A stretch of DNA of 7,237 nt, taken from positions 1-7,237 of the forward strand of contig DMRR01000234.1 in assembly GCA_003455275.1 (NCBI GenBank), in the 5' to 3' direction. Source of the stretch: Bacteroidota bacterium (GTDB lineage: Bacteria; Bacteroidota; Bacteroidia; Chitinophagales; UBA10324). Position numbers and translations under genes: made by a program. Positions 1 to 6,215 of this stretch are shown one piece after another. The number at the start of each line of letters is the position of its first letter. Positions within the stretch are counted from its first letter, which is position 1. Below the pieces are notes generated by a model that searched no databases, was not told the origin of the DNA, and saw nothing but the letters and a program-made list of their open reading frames with translations.

Positions 1-1467
1 ACAATTCCGAATGATACTTCAAAATTTTCTCCGAGCTATATCCTTCAGCCACGATTGATGGAACTTCCATTTATTCCTCCTGCTATAAAACCAATTGCAA
101 TGACGAAAGAGATTCCGGATGCGACACAAAACAATTATTTCAAAGCAGGATTCGGAACACAACTCGCTCCACTATTTTCTCTTAACCTGAATACCGGAGT
201 GAGTGATAAACGCGATGCAGGCATTTATGCGATGCACAATGGAGGCAGCGGTGCATTGGATTACCAGAAATTTTCTGACAACCTTATTCAAACTCATTTC
301 AAAAAGTTTTTTAAGAAGAATGCTTTCACAGTTAAAGCCGGATACTCCGGAACTGTCCGTTACTTCTATGGTTATGACCACAACACGATTATGGATTTCA
401 CGAAGGATGGATTGAAGCAAAGTTTTCAGGATGTGAATGCAGCGATTGATTTCAGCAATACAAAACCAACTTCGAAAGATTGGGATTATGATTTCACAAC
501 AGAATATTATTACTACTGGAACCGCACCGGCGCGAACGAATGGCACCTTGCTCCAGGACTTTCGCTCGGAAAAACAATCAACAAGATTCATCATGGAAGT
601 GTGATAGTGGGGGCAGATTTCAATCAATACAATGAAGATTCAGTCAGCTCACTCAACAAAATATTTCATATCAATCCGATGTATGAATTGACCCAGGATA
701 ATTGGGGAGTGAAAGCAGGTTTTGATATTTCTCCTGCTGATTCAATGGTTTATTTTCTTCCGAAGGTAGAAGCGCACTACAATCTCATTGGAGAATATGT
801 TGTTCCGTTTGCAGGAATCAACGGAGAAATCAATCGCAACAATTTGAAAACACTCACATCAGTGAATCCATTTTTGAATCGCAATCAGCCGATTTCTTAT
901 TCGAAGATTATTGATTTCCACGGAGGGCTGAAAGGAAGCGCAGGAAATCATTTTTCTTTTTTACTGAAAGTTGCCGATGAATTGGTTGATCATCTCGCCA
1001 CTTACAATCCTGATTCGAATGATGTAACAAAGTATGATGTCAATTTGCAGGAAGATGCGAATGTGCTAAATCTTCATGGCGAAATTGGATACAAGGAAGC
1101 AGAGCGGTTGAACATCACACTCAATGCAGATTACTATTCATACACACTTGACTTCGGAAATCCTGCTTATGGTTTGCCTTCTGAAAAAATCACTCTCAAA
1201 GCAGAGTATAACATTCAGAATAAAATTTTGGTGAGCGCATCTGTTTATCAGCAAGGAAAAACCTTGTATCGACGACTTCCGAACATGACTGAAGACGGAA
1301 CATTGGGCGGTTTCATTGATGGTAATCTCGGAGTGATTTACAACTACAAGAAAAATTTCGGAGCATATATTCAGTTCAATAATGTAGGTGCCTCGGCTTA
1401 TCGCCAGTGGTATCGCTACCCAACTTATGCCTTTGGATTTTCAGGTGGTTTGATTTTGAAATTCTGA
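1..1467 (+). CDS. Outer-membrane beta-barrel protein, TonB-dependent-receptor-like (5' truncated)
   Basis: The frame is open from base 1 with no stop before TGA at 1465-1467, so the window holds the last 488 residues of a longer protein. The first in-frame start-like codons (TTG at 55, ATG at 58) are internal and are not the real start. The visible part is a succession of short alternating hydrophobic/aromatic stretches separated by polar Asn/Asp/Gly/Lys-rich turns, as expected for amphipathic strands of an outer-membrane barrel. The chain ends in GLILKF, with a terminal Phe as in outer-membrane beta-signals that are recognised by the BAM machinery. The opening region (a proline-rich 'FIPPAIKP' segment, then an 'AGFGTQLAPL' strand) resembles Bacteroidota proteins usually annotated as TonB-dependent receptor or outer-membrane beta-barrel. 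No plug domain or signal peptide is visible; both would lie upstream if present. The ligand is unknown. It converges with mrp, with a 12-bp gap. Confidence 0.75.
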   Translation, partial: TIPNDTSKFSPSYILQPRLMELPFIPPAIKPIAMTKEIPDATQNNYFKAGFGTQLAPLFSLNLNTGVSDKRDAGIYAMHNGGSGALDYQKFSDNLIQTHFKKFFKKNAFTVKAGYSGTVRYFYGYDHNTIMDFTKDGLKQSFQDVNAAIDFSNTKPTSKDWDYDFTTEYYYYWNRTGANEWHLAPGLSLGKTINKIHHGSVIVGADFNQYNEDSVSSLNKIFHINPMYELTQDNWGVKAGFDISPADSMVYFLPKVEAHYNLIGEYVVPFAGINGEINRNNLKTLTSVNPFLNRNQPISYSKIIDFHGGLKGSAGNHFSFLLKVADELVDHLATYNPDSNDVTKYDVNLQEDANVLNLHGEIGYKEAERLNITLNADYYSYTLDFGNPAYGLPSEKITLKAEYNIQNKILVSASVYQQGKTLYRRLPNMTEDGTLGGFIDGNLGVIYNYKKNFGAYIQFNNVGASAYRQWYRYPTYAFGFSGGLILKF

Positions 1468-1479
1468 GATTCAGAATTT
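1459..1479. terminator. Inverted repeat at the convergent gene junction, possible bidirectional terminator
   Basis: AAATTCTGA (1459-1467), a GAT loop (1468-1470) and TCAGAATTT (1471-1479) form a perfect 9-bp stem with a 3-nt loop. The left arm contains the last two sense codons and the stop of the barrel gene; the right arm abuts the stop of mrp (1480-1482). Its position between two converging genes suggests a shared 3'-end or terminator. The stem is A+T-rich with only three G/C-containing pairs, and no long T-run follows on either strand, so it is not a strong canonical intrinsic terminator. Confidence 0.4.
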
Positions 1480-2574
1480 TCATCTAATCATTTCAACAAC
1501 CTTGCTCTTCGGAAGATGAGCATTTCGGATGGCTACCTGTCGGGCAACTTCGTTTGCAAGCTCCAGAAATTTTTTCCCTTCAAAAGATTGATCCCTTGTA
1601 ACAGCTGGTTGACCTCGATCACCTCCTTCGCGGATACTCTGCACAATGGGTACCTCTCCCAGAAAAGGAACATTATATTCTTCTGCGAGTTTCCTTCCAC
1701 CTCCTTTTCCAAAGATGTAATACTTATTATCCGGAAGTTCTTCAGGAGTGAAATATGCCATGTTCTCTACAATGCCGAGGACAGGAACATCAATTGGAGA
1801 AATGCTAAACATTCCGAGCGCCTTTCTTGCATCTGCAAGTGCTACATCCTGCGGTGTGGTAACGATGATCGCGCCTGTGAGTGGAACCAGTTGCACGAGA
1901 GTGAGATGAATATCGCCTGTTCCAGGTGGCAAGTCAACAATAAGGTAATCGAGTTCGCCCCATTCTGCATCAGTCATGAACTGACGGAGCGCACTTGATA
2001 CCATGGGGCCGCGCCATACTACTGCTTGTTGTTCTTCCACAACTAAGCCAATTGAAAGTGCTTTGATATTGTAAGTTTCTATCGGCACCATATAATGCTT
2101 CCCTTCATGCTCGTGTACCATCGGGCGCATGCCTTTTATGTTCAGCATAATTGGAATACTGGGTCCATAAATATCAGCATCAACTATTCCGACCTTGCTT
2201 CCTGATCTTGATAATCCAAGAGCCAAATTCACAGCAACTGTAGATTTCCCTACACCGCCTTTCCCTGAAGCAACAGCAATAATGTTTTTTACACCGGGCA
2301 AAATATTTTCCCTGTCGCGAAGCGTGGTGACTTTTGCATCCATTATGATGTCAACTTCCGCTTCGGCAGAAACAAGATTCTTAATTGCATCGAAACAGTT
2401 TTTGCGAATAACTTCCTTGAGCGGGCAGGCCGGTGTGGTCAGTGTAACTGTGAAGGAAATTTTATTTCCATTCACTGAAATGTTACTGACCATTCCGAGT
2501 GTAACAAGGTCTTGTTTCAGATCAGGGTCTTCGACAGTAGAAAGTGCTTTAAGAATTTGTTCCTGTGTAATCAT
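1480..2574 (-). CDS. mrp: Mrp/NBP35-family (ApbC-like) Fe-S cluster carrier P-loop ATPase
   Basis: This 364-residue protein has two domains. Residues about 1-85 are a MIP18/DUF59 domain with the conserved TPACP motif (Cys50). From about residue 95 it is a ParA/MinD-type ATPase with a deviant Walker A GKGGVGKST (104-112, signature Lys105), the DADIYGPS segment (132-139) and a Walker B region DLPPGTGD (214-221). This is the normal full-length architecture of bacterial Mrp. Relatives (Salmonella ApbC, eukaryotic Nbp35/Ind1) bind and transfer Fe-S clusters in the cytosol. The usual CxxC after the ENM motif is missing: residues 270-289 run ENMAYFTPEELPDNKYYIFG, and the protein has only two cysteines (50 and 60). 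Cluster binding would therefore have to use other ligands. The ATG at 2572-2574 has no Shine-Dalgarno, and a 14-bp palindrome lies 8 nt upstream. It is probably the last gene of a unit with the GH3 and DUF2007 genes. Confidence 0.95.
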   Translation of the reverse strand: MITQEQILKALSTVEDPDLKQDLVTLGMVSNISVNGNKISFTVTLTTPACPLKEVIRKNCFDAIKNLVSAEAEVDIIMDAKVTTLRDRENILPGVKNIIAVASGKGGVGKSTVAVNLALGLSRSGSKVGIVDADIYGPSIPIMLNIKGMRPMVHEHEGKHYMVPIETYNIKALSIGLVVEEQQAVVWRGPMVSSALRQFMTDAEWGELDYLIVDLPPGTGDIHLTLVQLVPLTGAIIVTTPQDVALADARKALGMFSISPIDVPVLGIVENMAYFTPEELPDNKYYIFGKGGGRKLAEEYNVPFLGEVPIVQSIREGGDRGQPAVTRDQSFEGKKFLELANEVARQVAIRNAHLPKSKVVEMIR

Positions 2575-2582
2575 GCTGTAAA

Positions 2583-2596
2583 AAGTTCGCGAACTT
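2583..2596. promoter_or_regulatory. 14-bp perfect palindrome just upstream of the mrp start
   Basis: AAGTTCGCGAACTT reads identically on both strands. It lies in the 50-bp gap between the DUF2007 stop and the mrp ATG, ending 8 nt before the start codon. It could be an operator for a dimeric regulator, or, in RNA, a short structure near the mrp translation start. No regulator family can be assigned. A 14-bp perfect palindrome is expected about 0.4 times by chance in a window this size with uniform bases, so position is the main reason to note it. Confidence 0.3.
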
Positions 2597-2624
2597 ATAT
2601 TAATTGAATGGAAATTGTTTTTAT

Positions 2625-2873
2625 CTATTCAGAGTTCCATTCGTCTGAATTAATCTCAGGAGCCTCCAATATTTCTTTTGCGCGCTCATAATCTTCTTCC
2701 CTCACCATAAGTTTGACTCCTCCTACTGCATGACTCAAAAGCGGATTAATCGTCAACAAATTTTCATTGGTGATAAAGCAATCAATACCCTCAGCTTCGA
2801 GATGTGATTTAGCGATGTATGCTTCACCTGGATAAGAAAAGTTGAGAAGCATTTTGAGTTTTGAATTGTCCAT
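2625..2873 (-). CDS. DUF2007 domain-containing small protein
   Basis: This 82-residue soluble protein has no signal peptide, membrane segment or obvious catalytic residues. Nearly the whole chain matches the DUF2007 pattern (Pfam 'putative prokaryotic signal transducing protein'). An N-terminal strand is followed by a helix (EAYIAKSHLEAEGI, about 17-30), then the hallmark TINPLLSHAVGGVKLMV (41-57), and then a helix with acidic and basic residues (EEDYERAKEIL, 59-69). The fold expected for the family is a small ferredoxin-like alpha/beta unit. The family name is historical and no molecular function is established. The ATG at 2871-2873 is the natural start and gives the usual family length. The gene lies 36 nt downstream of the GH3 gene and 50 nt upstream of mrp on the same strand, so co-transcription is likely. 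The short acidic tail after residue 70 is unremarkable. Confidence 0.85.
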   Translation of the reverse strand: MDNSKLKMLLNFSYPGEAYIAKSHLEAEGIDCFITNENLLTINPLLSHAVGGVKLMVREEDYERAKEILEAPEINSDEWNSE

Positions 2874-2909
2874 TTGGGAAATTAAAAATTAGTGATTTGA
2901 AATAAGAGA

Positions 2910-4433
2910 TTAATGATTCTTTGTATTACTCCCAGGTTCTAATATCCAAGATCCAAGCTGCTCCGCAATTGTCCGGTCATTCATCAATCGGGGCACTTTG
3001 TTCTGGCCACCAAGTTTTCCAACACTCTTCATGTAATTACGAAAAGCATCCTTCTGCAAAGCAGTGATGTGAAGTGTGTCGAGAATATTTCCTTTGAGTA
3101 AATCTGCATAGTAAATATTTTTTTGTTGCATCATTTCATCTAACCTCATTCGGAATTTTTCTACAGGAATATTCTCTCCGGCGAATTCAATAAACCATTC
3201 ATGATACGGAAGTCCTGAATGTGGATTCACCTGAGGGGCCACTGTAAATTCAGTTACACGAATATTCATTTCATCACAAACTTTCTGCATGGCGCCCTCC
3301 ACTTCTTCAGCAATCACATGTTCGCCGAAGGCAGAAATAAAATGTTTTATTCTTCCGGTTACCACAATGCGCGGTGGCTTCTTCGAAATAAATTTTACTG
3401 TGTCGCCTATCAAATAACCCCACAACCCGGCATTTGAATTAATAATGATTGCATAATTTACATTCAGTTCAACATCGCGGATTGTCAATCGTTTTGGGTT
3501 TTGGCTAAACACTTCATTGGCAGGAATAAATTCAAAGAAAATTCCGGAGTCAACATTTAGCAGTAACCCATTTTCATTCTGCGAATCCTGAAATGCAATA
3601 AAACCTTCGGAGGCTGGATAGGTTTCTATACTTGCTATCTCCTCGCCTATTGTTTCAAAAATTTGTTTCCTATATGGTTCAAAGTTTACTCCGCCATAAA
3701 CCAGCAGCGAAAAATTAGGGAAGATTTCTTTCACTGTTTTCTTTCCTGTTTTCTGAAGTAGCCGCTCAAAATACATTTGTACCCAGGGTGGAATTCCGCT
3801 AATCAGTGTCATATCCTGGTTATAGGTCTCCTCAACAATTGCATCGAGTTTTGTTTCCCAATCTTCGATAATATTTGTTTCATAAGTAGGAAGTTGATTG
3901 CCTCGTAAATACTTCGGCACATGATGATTCACAATTCCTGATAACCTTCCTGTCAAAATTCCTTCAACAGAATCTAATTCCGGACTTCCTGATAAGAAAA
4001 TCATTTTGCCATTGACAAATTTCGAATCGTTGTTTTCATGAATATGCATGAGCAACGCATTGCGCGCGGTGTTAATGTGATTGGGAACAGATTCCTTAGT
4101 GATAGGAATATATTTTACACCTGAAGTGGTTCCGGAAGATTTGGCGAAGTAAACAGGGACTCCCTTCCATAAAACATCCTTTTCTCCAGCTTTAATTATA
4201 TCAATGTATGGAATATAATTTTCATAATCACGAATTGGAACCCGCTTAATAAAATCTTCGTGCGAATTAATTTCACTAAACCTATGCTCTTTTCCGAATT
4301 GTGTTTGCCTGGCCTGATGAATTAACTTATGAAATATAAATTCCTGTGCGCGCTCTGCATCATAACTCCATTTCCTGATGTTACGATATATGTATCCTGC
4401 AAGTGGCTTCGCAAAGAATGACTTCAGACTCAT
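2910..4433 (-). CDS. GH3-superfamily acyl-adenylating protein
   Basis: This 507-residue protein belongs to the GH3 family of the ANL adenylating superfamily, best known from plant acyl acid-amido synthetases such as JAR1. With the ATG at 4431-4433 as start, the motifs are: the ATP-binding loop SSGTTSG at 99-105, VYGGVNFEPYR at 245-255, the YPASEGF nucleotide/acyl motif at 272-278, GDTVKF at 343-348, and the hinge segment GRIKHF at 360-365 leading into the C-terminal lid. The C-terminal LGGQNKVPRL is typical of bacterial members. All expected active-site motifs are present, so an enzyme that activates a carboxylate with ATP and joins it to an amine is plausible. The substrate in Bacteroidota is not known to me. 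A TTG seven codons upstream (4452-4454) would extend the protein, but MSLKSFFAKP matches the usual N-terminus of bacterial homologues, so ATG is preferred. The protein is cytosolic with no signal peptide, and is the first gene of the minus-strand run. Confidence 0.9.
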   Translation of the reverse strand: MSLKSFFAKPLAGYIYRNIRKWSYDAERAQEFIFHKLIHQARQTQFGKEHRFSEINSHEDFIKRVPIRDYENYIPYIDIIKAGEKDVLWKGVPVYFAKSSGTTSGVKYIPITKESVPNHINTARNALLMHIHENNDSKFVNGKMIFLSGSPELDSVEGILTGRLSGIVNHHVPKYLRGNQLPTYETNIIEDWETKLDAIVEETYNQDMTLISGIPPWVQMYFERLLQKTGKKTVKEIFPNFSLLVYGGVNFEPYRKQIFETIGEEIASIETYPASEGFIAFQDSQNENGLLLNVDSGIFFEFIPANEVFSQNPKRLTIRDVELNVNYAIIINSNAGLWGYLIGDTVKFISKKPPRIVVTGRIKHFISAFGEHVIAEEVEGAMQKVCDEMNIRVTEFTVAPQVNPHSGLPYHEWFIEFAGENIPVEKFRMRLDEMMQQKNIYYADLLKGNILDTLHITALQKDAFRNYMKSVGKLGGQNKVPRLMNDRTIAEQLGSWILEPGSNTKNH

Positions 4434-4580
4434 GTCGCAAGAATAAAAATTCAAATCTCAATTCCTCGCTTTCAAAAGAATCAATACCGATTACATTTGC
4501 ACTCCCTTTTTTAAATGCGGGTGCTATCGCGGATTTACCGAAAGCATAATGCATCAATAGTTCTTTAAATTAAAATAAAT
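4434..4580. other. Divergent spacer between the GH3 gene and tRNA-Leu
   Basis: These 147 bases separate the minus-strand GH3 gene from the plus-strand tRNA and must hold, or lie next to, their promoters. I see no coding frame. An imperfect hairpin could form between GCACTCCC and GCGGGTGC (about 4499-4525) around an A/T-rich loop, in what would be the GH3 leader; it has one G-U pair and one mismatch and is weak. No match to the Bacteroidota promoter consensus (TTTG, about 20 nt, TAnnTTTG) is good enough to annotate. Confidence 0.35.
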
Positions 4581-4662
4581 GCGGGCGTGGCGAAATTGGC
4601 AGACGCACCAGACTTAGGATCTGGCGCCGCGAGGCATGTGGGTTCGACCCCCTCCGCCCGCA
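4581..4662 (+). tRNA. tRNA-Leu (anticodon UAG)
   Basis: A complete class II cloverleaf of 82 nt can be folded by eye. The acceptor stem GCGGGCG (4581-4587) pairs with CGCCCGC (4655-4661), with discriminator A at 4662. The D stem is GCG/CGC (4590-4592, 4604-4606) with the GG pair at 4598-4599. The anticodon stem CCAGA/TCTGG encloses the loop CTTAGGA, so the anticodon TAG at 4615-4617 reads CUA and other CUN leucine codons. The long variable arm (4625-4637, GCC/GGC stem) and A discriminator fit leucine. The T loop is TTCGACC (4643-4649). One pair of the T stem (4639/4653) is T opposite T. The 3' CCA is not encoded, so it must be added after transcription. A short T-run follows at 4664-4667. Confidence 0.95.
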
Positions 4663-4810
4663 CTTTTATTAAGGTAAAAAGTTAACGATTAACAATTATG
4701 TTAAATTACCAATGAATCTACTAAGTGACCATTGGCTATTGATAGTCTTAATCCCAAAGCATTACTTTACAATTCACAACTAAGAACAATAAACGAACAA
4801 CTATACTGAA

Positions 4811-6193
4811 ATGGAAATTACAACTGAGAACCTGAATGACCTTCACCTGAAAGTGAACATCAATATCAACCCAAAAGATTATCTACCGAAAGTGGAGGAA
4901 TCAATCAAAACTATGGGGAAGAAAATGAATATTCCCGGATTTCGCCCGGGACATGTTCCGCCAGGTATGGTCAAGAAAATGTATGGAAACGAGGCTTTGG
5001 CTGATGAGTTGAATAAGTTGATAGCTGACACACTCGATAATTATATTAAAGAAAAAAATCTGAAAATTTTAGGTCAGCCCATGCCTGTAGCTGATGAGAA
5101 AAAACAAGTAGTAGATATTCAATCGCCTTCTGAATATGATTTCAAATTTGAATTAGGAATTCATTCAGATTTTCAATTGCCGGATTTAAATGCTCACGAG
5201 TTCAGCAACTATAATGTTTCTATTGAAGAAAAAACTGTGGAGGATGAAATAGAAAAACTTCGTGTCAGATATGGAAATGCAATTGAAACAGAAGCAATAA
5301 AAAACGATTCTGTCCTTTCTATTATTTTTAAAGAAATGAATGATGACGGGAATGAAAAAGATGGTGGTATCGAAACAACCCGCCGCATATCAATTGAGTC
5401 ATTTAAGAATGAAGAAATAAAAAATCAAATTTCTTCTTTGAAGAAAGGTGAAAACATTGTGATCGATATTTTTAAAGCTTATAATAATGATGCTGAATTA
5501 ATCACTCACAATATCCTTGACATTTCGCACAGTCAGGCAGACAGCATGAATCACACTTTCAAAATTTCTATTGATGGAATTTTTGAAATCCAAAAAGCAG
5601 AACTGAATCAGGATTTATATGATAAGCTTTTTGGAGAAGGAAAAGTGAAAAGTGAGGAAGAATTGAAAGAAAAAATCCGTGAAGAGTTAGGAAGATCTTA
5701 TAAGGATATAGCTCACTCACGATTGCTGGCCGATCTGACCGATTACCTGATAGACAATACAACCATTTCTTTTCCCGATGAATTTTTGAAGAAGTGGATT
5801 CTTTCAAACAACGCAAAACCAGTTACTCCCGAGCAAGTGGAAAATGAGTTTGGACAATTTTCAAGACAATTGAAATGGGACTTGATTTTCGATCGAATCA
5901 TAAAGGATAATGATTTAAAGGTAAACGCAGACGAACTGAAAGCCGCTGCAAAAAACAGAATGAAACAGCAGTACTTCGGCGGGCAGATTGACGAAGCAAT
6001 GGAACAATATCTGGAGCAATTTGCCATCAAGATGCTGGAAGATGAAAAGCAACGCCGCAACTATTTTAACATGGCAATGGAGGAAAAGATTTTTGAAGTG
6101 ATAAAGAAAAAGGCAAATATTCAACCGCGTGAAATCAGCTACCATGACTTCACACATACTGGAAATCATGGCCACCATCACCACCATCATTAG
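4811..6193 (+). CDS. tig: Trigger factor, ribosome-associated chaperone, with natural polyhistidine tail
   Basis: This 460-residue protein is close to the usual trigger factor length (E. coli 432). Residues 1 to about 120 form the ribosome-binding domain with the signature GFRPGHVP (43-50), which docks at the tunnel exit. Residues about 150-245 occupy the place of the FKBP-type PPIase domain, but the aromatic pocket and the 'IPGFEDGI'-like segment of active enzymes are not recognisable. Residues about 255-440 are the helical, charged C-terminal chaperone domain, including the FGEGKVKSEEELKEKIREEL type segment that marks the family. The last 16 residues, HDFTHTGNHGHHHHHH, contain nine His and end in six consecutive His (codons 6173-6190). 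The tail may bind metal, as the His-rich tail of SlyD does, but this is inference. The ATG at 4811 has an A-rich leader with no Shine-Dalgarno. It is the first gene of a tig-clpP-clpX operon, 22 nt before clpP. Confidence 0.95.
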   Translation: MEITTENLNDLHLKVNININPKDYLPKVEESIKTMGKKMNIPGFRPGHVPPGMVKKMYGNEALADELNKLIADTLDNYIKEKNLKILGQPMPVADEKKQVVDIQSPSEYDFKFELGIHSDFQLPDLNAHEFSNYNVSIEEKTVEDEIEKLRVRYGNAIETEAIKNDSVLSIIFKEMNDDGNEKDGGIETTRRISIESFKNEEIKNQISSLKKGENIVIDIFKAYNNDAELITHNILDISHSQADSMNHTFKISIDGIFEIQKAELNQDLYDKLFGEGKVKSEEELKEKIREELGRSYKDIAHSRLLADLTDYLIDNTTISFPDEFLKKWILSNNAKPVTPEQVENEFGQFSRQLKWDLIFDRIIKDNDLKVNADELKAAAKNRMKQQYFGGQIDEAMEQYLEQFAIKMLEDEKQRRNYFNMAMEEKIFEVIKKKANIQPREISYHDFTHTGNHGHHHHHH

Positions 6194-6215
6194 TAAAAAT
6201 TTAAAAAACACATAA

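Noticed and set aside
55..60. TTG or ATG as the true start of the outer-membrane protein
   Set aside because: The frame is open and protein-like back to base 1, the N-terminal residues after these codons are not a signal peptide, and an outer-membrane protein needs one; the gene starts outside the window.
1516..1998. 160-codon plus-strand open frame antisense to mrp
   Set aside because: It lies wholly within the well-supported mrp gene, its translation resembles no family, and its composition is that of a complementary-strand shadow.
2195..2581. 128-codon plus-strand open frame antisense to the mrp 5' half
   Set aside because: It is a shadow of the Walker A/MIP18 coding region, with no recognisable domain and no independent start context.
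4452..4454. TTG as the start of the GH3 gene
   Set aside because: The in-frame ATG at 4431-4433 gives MSLKSFFAKP, which fits the usual bacterial GH3 N-terminus; the extra seven residues look like untranslated leader.
4676..4708. Repetitive-looking GTTAAC/ATTAAC/GTTAAA words, and a similar A/T-rich stretch at about 2881-2916
   Set aside because: They are low-complexity A/T-rich spacer without a consistent period or copy number; no repeat family can be defined from one window.
4709..4735. Inverted repeat CCAATG ... CATTGG upstream of tig
   Set aside because: The arms are only 6 bp with a 15-nt spacer, which is expected by chance in a window of this size.
4738..4770. Possible Bacteroidota-type promoter for tig: ATTG, 21 nt, TACTTTAC
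   Set aside because: The spacing is acceptable, but the -33 element has one mismatch and the -7 element matches only four of six fixed positions of TAnnTTTG; too weak to annotate without a mapped transcription start.
6173..6190. The six His codons as a vector-derived His-tag contaminant
   Set aside because: The tract is in frame at the end of a natural gene, is preceded by a gradually His-enriched native sequence, and continues directly into the clpP leader with no vector sequence.
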